64,000 nucleotides of DNA from Onchidella celtica (Eukaryota > Mollusca > Gastropoda > Systellommatophora > Onchidiidae). The position numbers were made by a program, and so were the translations under genes. The notes beneath the pieces were generated by a model. It worked only from the letters and a program-made list of their open reading frames with translations, did not search any database and was not told where the DNA came from. This document shows positions 24,287 through 36,600 of the stretch, in pieces (the first letter of the stretch is position 1; each line of letters opens with the position of its first letter). The stretch lies in assembly GCA_963931925.1 (NCBI GenBank), contig OZ007579.1, positions 38,299,566 to 38,363,565 on the forward strand, in the 5' to 3' direction.

Positions 24287-24427
24287 GTCTTTGCCTTTGA
24301 AGGCTCAGGTGCTTGTGACTGAAAAATATAGTCAGAATTATTAACTGCTGCTCCAATGTAATTTCAGCATGAAATCAGGTTTTTTTTAGTTTTCTGACAT
24401 GTTGTATTTCCATCTCTGTCTTTTCAG

Positions 24428-24659
24428 ATTTATTTTTATGAAACCCACCAGGAGATCATTGCAGTATTGCTTGTCCGACATAGTCTAGGACTGATTTAAA
24501 GGCAGGTTAGGTACAGAAAGGTATAGTTTAGTCCATCAAAGCTGAAAAACAGAATCATGGCACACAATCATCTGATGAACAGTCAACAACATTCATTGAT
24601 AAATGCTGGTGGATCTGCAAGTCCTGGTGGGCAGCAGAGGAATATGCTGACTCAGAGAG
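24428..24659 (+). CDS. stau: Staufen exon with start codon (coding part 24557-24659)
   Basis: A pyrimidine tract and TTTTCAG end at 24427, so this looks like an internal exon with 129 nt of 5' UTR. ATG at 24557 opens [20 protein letters not shown], and the exon ends AGAGAG|GTATGA in phase 1. Upstream untranslated exons are expected but not located. Confidence 0.85.
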
Positions 24660-27600
24660 GTATGAAGATTTTCTCATTTATTGGCAGTGTGAAGTTGGTA
24701 TCCTATTGACACTTTTTACAGACATGTACATGTTATCATTCATGGAAATTAATTGTTTATATTCTGTTATAGTGATTTATTTCAGTACATGGAAATATCA
24801 TGTATGGGAAAGCCATGGAAGCAATTATGCACTAATTACTGCATGAAGATTGGAGTATCATGCACTACACACTGCATCAATCAGTGCACTGTTGTTGTGT
24901 GTTTGAACATGTGATTTCTTAGTTTCTTAAATTCTATGACTTAAATACATTCCATCCACATTTTTAATTTCTGTTGGCCACTGATGTTTAATGCCAGGGA
25001 AGGGATGGTGCAAGAAAAACATTTTTGAAAAGTTCTGTTAATTTTATTTTTTGTTGGCTGCCATTGTGACTGCATTATTCATTGCAATTTGCATCAAGGA
25101 GAAACATTTCATTTATTGAATTTGATACACATTGGCTAAGGAAGACAGCTTGAATAATGAAAGTTGGCCCAATGATATTCCCAACAATCAGACAATGATT
25201 CAGGGTCACCCTATCATTGTTACCTGCCAGCAACGGTATTGCATTTGTGATTCAATGTGAGAAGAAATTTCATACCATTTCCTTGGAACTCTACTACTCT
25301 GTGATCATTTCTCTTTATTTTGATGTATGATGATACCTTTGTGAGACAACAAGTTTTTTTAAATATTTTTTTTAAGTTCTGTTTTAAAAAAAAAAAAAAG
25401 AGTTGGCAGTAAACTACAAAAAAAAACAACAAAACTCTGACCTCTTCTCCCACCTTTCAGAATATAAAGAGTACAAATGTTCTGCAATTAAACCAAATAC
25501 CATCTTGTAGGTTGCAAAGCAAGGCAGGACATCCTTTGTTTGCACAACTTACACAAAACCTGTATAATTGTAATATTCAGTTCAGTGTGAACTGAAATGA
25601 GGCCTTTTTTTTTTTTAAGTGGACTGATGGTTCAGCATGGCTTACAAGGAGCATGTAGCTAAGCATGTAGATTTTTTTATTTTTACAATGGGTTTGTCTC
25701 CAGGAAATGGAGCTTGGTTTTTTTTTTCATAGCTAAAGTAAATTATGGGGGCAAATCTTGAGTCTAAACCTTACAGTCTTTGTGAGAATTTAAGTGAATG
25801 CATGTATCTTTAGTAGCACTGGCATTGCTAAGTAGTTGCATTATGCTGACATCGTCTTTGTTTCTTGATTTTGTTACTAGGAACTCAGTCCATGGCACCT
25901 CCCAAGACAGCTTATTCTGTGCAGTCAGCCCCAATGGCACAACTGTCACATCTACAGCAACCACAACAACAGCAGCAGCAGCAGATTGTAAACAACTACC
26001 ACAATCAAAAACAAATGTCTCCTGATATCTCTCCTGCCCACCAGTATTCATCCACCATCGGAAATATGCCAGCTCAGAATGGAAACTATCAGTCTGTTTC
26101 TGGTAAGTCATGTATGCAGATTCAATTAAGTTAGGAGGTACTTTGCTTATTGCTGTTCCCCCAGTGTTTAAAAATACTGATGCAGCAGTAATATTTTTTG
26201 TTACATGAAGGTGTCATAGCCTATTAAAAGTAACTTGTATCGATCCAAGTAAGGTTTCCAATCGGTAAAAAATTAACTCTCTGCAGTTCACACACTTTTT
26301 ACCTTTTCTGAAACCCAGTGAGGGTTGTCTCAAAGATTGCATGCTAGTGTCAACTTATTTACATAGAATATAGACATGTTATGTATAGTTGGAAAGTGCA
26401 TTGGATGAAGTTTAACTTTAACCCGCGTTGAGTGAACTCGTCCACGTAAGGCCCCGTGCGGGGATAGCCAGCGGCCAGTCAGCCGATCATTCGCGTGTTG
26501 CCGATAACCTCGGCGGTCGGGTCAATCGCGTCCTTGTGAACACATGTATCGCGTATACTTCAGGACGCAATAACAACAATAGTGGTGGATAAATCGTAAG
26601 TGACCCCTATGATATTTGGATAAAGTACTTGTGATGATATGCAGTATTTTATTGTGAAATGGAAGGCCCCAAATCAAGAATTTTCTGCATTTACATGCCG
26701 TTTAACACACGTTTTATCATTTTCCCAAGACCTCTGCGCTTTTTCTGTCCCTATGTCAGGCCATTCAGGGGAACATTATTTTTTAAGCCATTCGCTTAAT
26801 TTACTAACCACATGTATCGTGACATTGCCTTCTCCCTCCTTTACTATGTAAAGCGTCCACTTACTATAATGTTAGTTTTAGCGAGAGATTTGATTTCCAG
26901 TTCCAGGTCGTAGAGCACATACATGTACTGAAAAGCGGTTTAATCAAAGGAACACAATATCTTTCTAATTACCACATCAAATAAAGACAACGAAGTCGGT
27001 CATTTTCTCCCAGTTTTCCCTGATGAAAAACCTACTGACAGACGCCCTTATGCAGCATGCCCTAATATTACATCATAGACGTAGAACGGCGTCTCAAATA
27101 CGCACATGGCCCCTTTCTTCTCATTTCACATGTAGACGACAACCGGCATCAAAGTACAAGTTTCCCCAAGATCTTCCCCAGTTCAAACTTCAGACCGTCA
27201 GTACTATTACACGAGTATGACGAATAGTTGCATCGTAATAAACGTAATCGGACGATACCATTTTGTTAGATATAGTAGATCTAGGGGTGACAGGATAGAT
27301 AAACAGGCGAAAATTGTGTGGGGAAAAAAACGTGAAAAAAAAACGACGACGACAGCCTTGGCAACCGAATAGACAAAGCGCGAGGCGCACCGTTGCTATA
27401 CAAAAATGTGGCCTCCTGCAGGACCCGCGGTTAAGATCCTCACATCAATGGAACAGGGATGGTTGGCTGGGCCTTCTTCCTCAGTACACTCATCAGAAAA
27501 TACACATAATGTATATTATATGCACATTTATCTGTTTTATGATCTCACTGCAGCAATACAGCTTGAGTTGAAGAGCCTAGCTGTGAATGAGACAATCATA

Positions 27601-30600
27601 ATCAAGATATTTATGAGTGACCTCTGAGAGTATTATACACAAGTCTTTCTGTAAAGCGCATAAAGCATTTTTTTAAAAAAATGGATATGCGCTATATAAA
27701 TGCCATCCATTATTATTATTATTATTATATGCAAAGAGATAATAATTAACTCAATGAAAAGACAATCCCTGATAGTTGAGAGAGAGCTTGTAGTCACAGT
27801 TCATTACTGTGGACCAGCTGAAACAGTAAAAAAAAATGAGGTACTTCCTTGTTTTCAGCTTCCTATATATATGACTGTCATTAGTTCCCTCACAACATTT
27901 CAAGACATTCTTGTCCCATCCATAAATAAGTGAAAAAGCTGGTGGTTCCCCGCAACCACTTTTGACACTAAATAATATTATGTACCTGATATGTAGAACC
28001 TTTGAATGGTGTAAAACCAGGTCTGCAGGCTGGTAGAATCAAAGAAAATGTAGCTCCTTGTCTGGATTCCTGTAGGCCAACTTCTCACAATCTGGTGCTC
28101 TGAAAGAAATACAGCACAATATGTTTGAAATTCATTAAACATCCTACAAATAATATCAAAAGTAGTTACAAACATCCAGAATTAAATTCCCTTATTAGTA
28201 CCAATCAGAGTTTGTCTACAGATATTTTATGGGTGATTTCTCTGTCACTGTATGATGTTAACGAACAAATGATGGTTCCTAGCAACGGTAGAGTGGCACT
28301 TAACTACCAAGAAAACATAAAAGAAAATGCATTTTCTTTCACATAAACCATCAAATTTCAAATAAATAAGGAATATAAGACATGTTATGGGATGAAACTG
28401 AGCCCATGACCACATAGGTTTATTTTGTTTTCAATTTAGTTTCAGTATTGGTGTTGCTAGAATGATTGTAAACAAACCTCTTAGAGATGGCATGATCGGT
28501 AGATCTAGGGCTGTATTTCATCAGATTTTCGTGATCTCTTCTCCACTGGTGACCAGGAAGTAGTACCATCACTTAGATATTGTTGCAGATTGCTTTCATG
28601 ATTGTCTGATGACATTATCTAGGAAAATTTGAAGATTTTCGACCTGCACTGTCAACGCTGGCCGCAAGCAAAAAAAACAAGATGGCTGGCGGCCGCACGA
28701 AATAGCATGACGCAAAAACAAGTTGTTAGTTTCTAAATCAAACTTGATCTAAGACTTTTTTTTACAATTATCGACAGATTAACATCTTTTTAGTGTAAAT
28801 ATGTGGTTTTGAAAGCTCGGAACATAAAAATTTAGCCATGATCGATGGAATCCTACAACCACTGGGCAATCGTTACAGTTGTAACGATTTCTCAATGCGT
28901 GAACTGCAGGGAGTTAAATCCATTTTGGGCATCTATGCAAGTATAAATTTATTTTGCTTTTGTGTGAATGAGATTTTAATGGTAGGCAGTTGACGGACTG
29001 GCATGAGATGGTAAATGAATTTTATAGTGGTTTGATCTTTTCACCTGCAGGTTCTGCTTTTCATTCAAGCCTTGGACTAGAGAACAGCCAACTTAGTATG
29101 TCACACCAACACCACCAGTATCAACAGCCACAACAGCAGCCTCCGATACAGCCTCCTGTGCAGCAACACCATTATCAAACACAACAAATATCCCAGTCAC
29201 AACAACAGCACCAGCACCTACATCAGTCAGTGCAGCCCCAACATCATCAACTTCTGCAACACCAACAGCAGCAACAACAACAAATTCAAATCTCACAACA
29301 GCAACAACAGCAGTTACCTCAGCACCAGCAATCAAGTTATCAGCAACAGCTTCAACAACACCTACAACAACGAAGTCTTCATCAACAACAGAGATATCAG
29401 AAACAACAGCAGCAGCAACAACAGCTGCAGCCTAAGCAAATCTTGCAACATAGATCAATCAGTCCTAAGACTATGTCTAATACTAGTCAGCAGCCCAGCC
29501 AGCCATCCTCCCTCCAGCTGCAGCAACAGCAGCCTGCAAAACCCACATCTGTCACAAATGGTCAGCTGGCCGCAGCTGAAGAGAAGGAAGAAGAAACCCA
29601 AGAAGTAAGAAATAAATAGCAAATCATATCTCTTGGTGCAACTTAAAGTTAATTAATTCGGGAGATTATATATATATATATGAGTCATTGCAAAATAAGA
29701 ACAGCTCAAATCTACCTGTATTTGTACCCTGTTATGAACTGTCAAATTGTGACCAATAATGGTATCTTAGAGGTTTAAAACACATCATTTCATAAAGATA
29801 AAGAATTTACTATTCGATTTTGGGCAATAAAAATGCGAAGATCGTTTTTTTTTTTCACTTTAAATCAGTTTATTTTCTTTTCGAGGGTTTTTGTTGTCCG
29901 TGTGTGCACACTGTTATTTCGTGGATCTATTTAGATAATTACATGCTGTAAAAGTGCATGTGGCTGTTCCAAAAGTCGCATTTTCACCAATAATAAAGAA
30001 ATTAGGCTGAAAATCGGTATTGGCGTGGGCTAAGGCGCATTATGGTCGATATTAATGAGTTTGCGTCCGACTTTTCGTGTGCACACTGACAAAAACAATG
30101 GCCATTGTTAAATCAAGGGCACTAATTCTAATAAACTGAAACAAAAGAAAAATGTGTACGCATGACATATCACACAACTTCGATGTGACGAACAACTTTC
30201 CTTCATTGAGTAGTATTCAGTTTTACACATTTAAATAGCTATATGCAGTTTAAAAACTATATTTTGGCAGGTAGATTTGGGCTGTTCTTATTTTGCAATG
30301 AGTCATATATCTTGTTTTTTTTTGCAGCCAAATTCCGGGGGGGGGGGGGTGGTGGTGGTGATACTGTAACTTGGCTCTGCTTAGCAAATCACAGTGGATT
30401 GGTCAGTTAATCCAGCCATTTTCTGTCTGGCTGAACATTGGGATTATTTTGGTTCAGAACTAGTTTCTTATTAAAGTTTGAGAGGAAAAAAATCTGGTAT
30501 TCCAAGTTTCATTTGGTTTACTGCTATTTTCAATTTAGCTGTTTTGGATTTAACCATTGCCCACTGTACTTTAAAAAGAAAAAAAAAGACAAAAGAGATT

Positions 30601-33600
30601 TTTTGTAAGTTGCTCCAAATTCTTCAGTTCGCTTTGGAAAATGTTGGTTGTGTCCATTTGTGGTTACTTTAAAAGAAGTTTTCATGAACTTTGCAGTAAT
30701 GCAGCTATTGTGAATCAATTCAACATTCATTTTAGCCGATGGAGGTTCAGGACAGTGTGGAGCTATAATACTGATCATAATGATGTTGACATGGAGACTG
30801 AAATCTTGTATGTGGAGGAATGGAATTTGTTGCATTGATTGGATTTTTATATTTATCTCTTTGTGGGTAATTTGTAACTTTAACTGCATCTTCAGAAACA
30901 AGTCAAGACTGAAGAACAAGATCCTGAAGAGTCTAAAAATAATGCCGCTGAGCAGCTTCAATTGGCAAACACAAAAGAAAAAACTCCCATGTGTCTTATT
31001 AATGAACTAGCCCGTTTTAATAAGGTAAGTTTTTACTGCCTCTGCCATCATTTGGTTTCAGAGCTGATTCGTGTGTTTCATTAGTTTTAAGACTAGGTGG
31101 TGGGCATAATTTGAGCTGTGGTGCAAAAAGAAAGAGTGCCTCTTTGTCATCAGACATGAATATTTTTTAGTGAATTAGTGAAACATGATAGAGGTATGAT
31201 AATGCTTGTCAAATTGTAAAATTTTACGTTGTTGGTTATCTTTACTTATAATCATCTTTTTCACTTTCTTTAGTTATTTCAAGTGAAATGTAATCTCAAG
31301 AACTGTATTTTCTTCCTAAATAAAGAGGGCATACATAGCTGATTGTCTTTTGACTGATATACACATCTGTAGAAGACAGGTCCAAGACTAATCTTGTTTT
31401 ATCATATTCTAGGTGAGCCATCAGTACACGCTGGTGGATGAGCAGGGCCCTGCGCACAAAAAAACATTTTATGTGAAACTCAAGTTAGGAGATGAGGAGT
31501 ACTCTGCCTCAGGGGAGAGCATCAAAAAAGCTCAGCATGCAGCTGCAGCTATTGCTCTTGTTGAGACAAAGTACCAGCACCCTCCCCCGAAGCCAGCCCG
31601 ATATAGTGGTAGCAGTAGCGTGGACAGTGGAGGTAATTAACTCAACTTTAGGCTATAGCTCTTTTCTTTTTTGTTTGCTTGGTTGCGTTTGGTTTTACAG
31701 TGATGGGAATCCTCTAGAAATTTCTTGATTTCCGGATTTTTAAAAATTTTTTTTTTTTTCCGCCACAGTAAATACTATTTTATATATCTATATAAAAAAA
31801 CAGCAAGGAAAAAAAATTCACTGCTGCGAGGAAGAAATGCCCAGACCTGAAAAAATTACATGTGAAAGATAGTTCTTTTGCTACTATGTCTATTCCTTTG
31901 ACATGAAAGCGAAGTATCGTAATTTTGTAATAAATGAAAATTGACCTAAAAATATCGTATAATGCTTTCTCCTCAACAATGATGGCCTCCCTCCTGCCTT
32001 TGTTTTGTTTCGACTTTAAACTTCCGCTTGCGTTTGAAAGGCATGAGTTTCTGTGCCGTCTGCCTTATGCACGGGCCATGCGGGTGCTACTGTGCCAGTT
32101 GTGAGTTGTTTTCTACCTAGATCTACATTAATCTGTGTGCCGATCGTGCGTGTTGTTTTCTAGATAAAGATATTTCTCCCGGGAAGGGCCGGGTAACTCA
32201 GCTAGTATATGAATATTTATGTACTGGCCAAGGACTACCTTGGTACTGGCCAATATAGGTATGGCTCACTACCTCAAAAGTTTAAGAAATTTGTCATTCT
32301 GTAGTTCATGACCCTGATTATGAAAATGAGTAAGTTGAGCTGATCCATGGTGGCAGCCACAAACTTCTGCAGTTGTATTGTAATCATGTTACGCTTGTTT
32401 GATTTGAATCTTTTGTATGGGAGCTCATATAAATATCGGTGGTACTACTCCAAATGTTTCGGCCACTGTCAGATTATTTCTTGTTCTCATCCATGATGAA
32501 GAAAAGTCATGTAAATTTTAAATTGGGGGTGGGGGAGGTGACACACCAAGGGTATAGTATATCGAAATCGTCTGTATCTCTCTTGACAGATGAAAATATC
32601 ACCCCTACTGTGGAGCTCAATGCTCTGGCCATGAAACGAGGAGAGGCTGCTATTTACAAGCCCATTGAGCCTCAACAACCACCATATTATCAGCCTGGCA
32701 TGGACTTTCGGGGACTTTACAATCAGAGGTAAGATTTTCTTGCTTTTGCCATTGTCTCATCATGACTGCCTGCTAATCATTTTGGTAGTAAGAAAGTAAA
32801 TGTTATTTGGATTTTGAGGAATGGAAAGAAATAAAAAGAAAGAAAAGGCAAAGACAAGTTTTTGATACTGGACAGTAGTATGGTACTTTTTTAGCTGTTA
32901 CCCAATGAATATCATTTAATAAAAGAGATATATGCACTAATGACATGCATAAATGTATTCTTGTATTTGATATTAGACGTCAGCCATCTCATCATATTGT
33001 CAGTTACGAAATGCATGCACGTGTATTTTTTGAGTTCCTATAGTTTTGCTTGACTCATCAGTATAGCTTTGCATTTTACTCGGCTTTGAAGGCTGGGCTG
33101 ATCTTGCACTGTTTGTGGTTGTTGCAGGTATCACCAGTATATGCGTGCTAGTCGAGATCCACGTTATCGTGGAAGTGGTGTGCTCTGGCCCTTGAGATAC
33201 CAGTACCCTCGGATGAATCGTGCATTTTATGTGTCATTGCGTGTGGGCCATCGTGAATTCATTGGCGATGGCCCTACACGTCAAGCAGCACGTCACAATG
33301 CGGCACAGAAGGCCCTGCGCATCCTTAAAAACCTGCCTGTACAGAATGATTCTAAAAAAGATCAAGAACAGGCAGAAGATGAAACAAATGGTAAGCAGAA
33401 GCTTGTTAAATCTTTCTTGCTTTAGTTTGTAAGAAACAGTGCAAGAAAATTGGCTTTTATATCTTACCTCCAAAGTCAATCTAAATGGATCTTGTAACTG
33501 CTCTGTGGCGACTGAAATTCTAGTTCTATTTGTGTTTGTGATGTATAATTTTAAGATCGGTCTTCATAGTAAAAAATAAATTGAACAGTAATTAAAACAT

Positions 33601-36600
33601 AAGCTCTTTGTCATTTGTTTTTTGTTCATGCTATATTTTTAGAAAATTTTCTATTTTTCCTTTCAACAGATAGTTTGAAATCTGAAATAAGTTTGGTACA
33701 TGAAATCGCACTGCGACGAAACATGCCCGTCTCTTTTGAGGTAAGTAGTGTTAGTTTTATTAATTGATGGCAAGGGATCAAATCTGCAAAGGCCTTCTTC
33801 GGAGAACTGAATAATGCATTGGTGGGATGGAAAAATCCCAGTTTGTTTCAGGGCGATTCCAAGCAAGTAGGTCCTGAGGTCAAGATTTTCAAAATGGGTT
33901 TATAACCATGTCCATGGTTTTAAATTACAGGTAAAAGGTAAAAGACTCTAGGTTGAAGGTCCATATTAATTTTTCGCGTTTTAGAAGATCAAGGTCGTTA
34001 TTTTATTCGTTATTGAGTGTTAGGTAAAAATTGGCCAGAATTTCACTCTCGTCCAGAAAGTAGGTGCATGTTTTTAAACAGCTGCTGAAGTTCCTGGTTT
34101 ATAATTAGGATGCAGCCTTATTGTCTACATGATAGCCCCTTTATAAAGGAACAATTGTACACCAGTTTTGTTGGACTGGGTATTTTAGTATTGACAACAA
34201 CAAATGAGGTTAGTTTGTCCTGCCATAACGTTTTTTTCCCATTTTTTAATGTGTAAACTTAGAAACTTTAAAAAAAAAAAAACCCTTCGAACTGACCTAT
34301 GGCCAGGATATGAGATATACACAAACCAAATTTAAACAAAATTGGTTAAAAAATAAAAGAGCTGTCAATAATCATAACATCACGCCGTAACGGTCACTTT
34401 TATCCTTCTCTCATATAAACTTAAAACCATTAACTTTGCTACCATTATGGTAACTAAGTTTGTCCTTTTACCCATCACCGTAAAGATGGGACCTCAAGTC
34501 CATCTAGGGGACGTGAATTTTACAACTAAAGTTTATGACCCAAAAAAATGGGCTTTTTCATCACGCCGTAACGGTAAAGGGTTTGACCACCTCATTAACT
34601 TTTGATTTTATTTCTCTTGGTGCCATCATGAACACAATAAATCCTAGTTTTTTATTGTGAAATTTCAAGTCTGTATTGTTACTAATAATCCTTCTAGAAA
34701 AGGTAAAAGGCAAAAAAGTGCCCTTTTTGGTCACGCTGTAACGCTTGGAATCGCCCTTCACATTTATCACAAAAGCCATGAAATAGTGATCGTTTCACAA
34801 TGATTTGTTATTGAGGCTTGCGTACAAAATGTTTATTAGATAATAGATTTGTCCTAAATTCTCAGTAGATAAGTACATTTATTCAAAAGATGGATTCATT
34901 TCATTGTTCTCCATCTTGTTTTGCACAGGTGATTCGAGAAGCGGGCCCTCCTCACATGAAAAACTTTATTACCCGATGCATAGTAGCTGACAAAATTACT
35001 GAGGGGGAGGGCAACAGCAAGAAGACATCAAAGAAGAAAGCAGCAGAGCTGATGTTAGAAGAACTCCGCAAACTGCCATCAGCTCCTGCTCCTGTCTTCC
35101 CGAGAGCAAAGTCCAAAATGCAAATCAATAAAAAGAAGAATCGTAACCTAATCAAAGTAAGCCATTCATATTAATCATAAGGGGATGTCCAATTATAAAC
35201 CACAGGAATGCTTTGTTTTAATGAGTGGTGATCCAGTTTGTGCAAATTAGATCCTTCTTTCATTGTGTGGAAAACTTTGAATTCAAAAGCCCAGTGCAAA
35301 TTATGAATATTCACATTTCTGTCACCTTAGAGTGAAAGTGACACTTCAGAAGTCACAGACATTGTTGGAGAAGGAAAGAAATATATATGTGACATGGAAT
35401 CTAATGCTTAAATACCTTCGTAAGCTGAATTTCTTTTAGAAAAGGAATCAAGCTGTCCCATCATTAAAATTCACGAAGTATCCATTAAGGCTGGGCAAAT
35501 GAAATGGGGGAAAGTTTTACTAGTCCAGATTTATGCAGATGGTGTATCTTTCATTTCCTGCATCAAAGATGGAAGTCTTACTAATGCAGTACAGAGCGCT
35601 TTCTGTGCAAAGCGAACTATCAGTTTTCAGTTTGTGAATCTATTGTGAGATATGCAGAATAGGTCATATGTCATCTTTTCAGTCTGAGTAAAGACTCGTC
35701 ATGTATATTTTCTCGTTTAGATTACTGCAATTCCCTTCTTGCAAATTTGTCCAACGAAACTTTAAAGGGATTGCAACGATCTCAAAACCAAGCCGCTAGA
35801 ATTGTCTTAAAAGAAGAAAAAGTGAACACATTAGTCAAAGGCTTATTAAACTGCACTAGTTACCAGTTAAGTTGCAAATCTAGTACAAAATAGCAATTCT
35901 GTGCTGCAAGTGCATAAACAAAACTGCACCACTTTACCTTTCTACTTTGGCAGAGCCCTACTCACCGCCTCATTCTTTAAGATCAAGTGGTCAGGGCCTT
36001 CTGAAGATTTTTAACTGCAAGTCAAGGAAACTAGGAGGCAGAGCATTTACACTCTGCCCTGCACATGTGGAACTCACTGCCAAAATCATTGCGAGAAGCA
36101 TCTACCGCATCAAAATTCAAAATTGGTGTAGAAACCCACCTTTTTAAAAAACACTTTCAGCCATTAAGTCTCATTCCCAATCCATTTATTTTCTCAATTC
36201 ACTTTATTTTTGCTGTTTTATTGTTTAGTTTCTGCCTTTATTGTATGTTATGTTTGTGTGTCTTTTGTACAACATATGTCTAGCATAAGAGTGTAGGCAA
36301 TAGATTGTGTTTGAGATAGTTAGAGAGAGAGGGGGTGAGTTGCAGATGGAGAGAACAAGCATTTCTGGAAAATGCCTAGGGCAAATTGTTTGGATTGGGT
36401 GCTATATAAAAGATCTTCATTATTATTATTATTAATATTATGATATAGCTATCTGGCTAGTTAACTCTGACCTTTTTGCTTGTCTGATGCGTAGTTGGAA
36501 TGTATTTGATAGTTTTGCTACCTTCCAAAATACAGTCTGAGTTGCAGCAGCAGAAGGCAGATCCTAACTATGGAGTTGGTATCAATCCCATCAGCCGACT

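Noticed and set aside
29093..29335. Minus-strand ORF opposite the Staufen glutamine exon
   Set aside because: Val/Ala-rich antisense of a CAA/CAG-rich coding exon; the plus-strand exon joins in phase with its neighbours.
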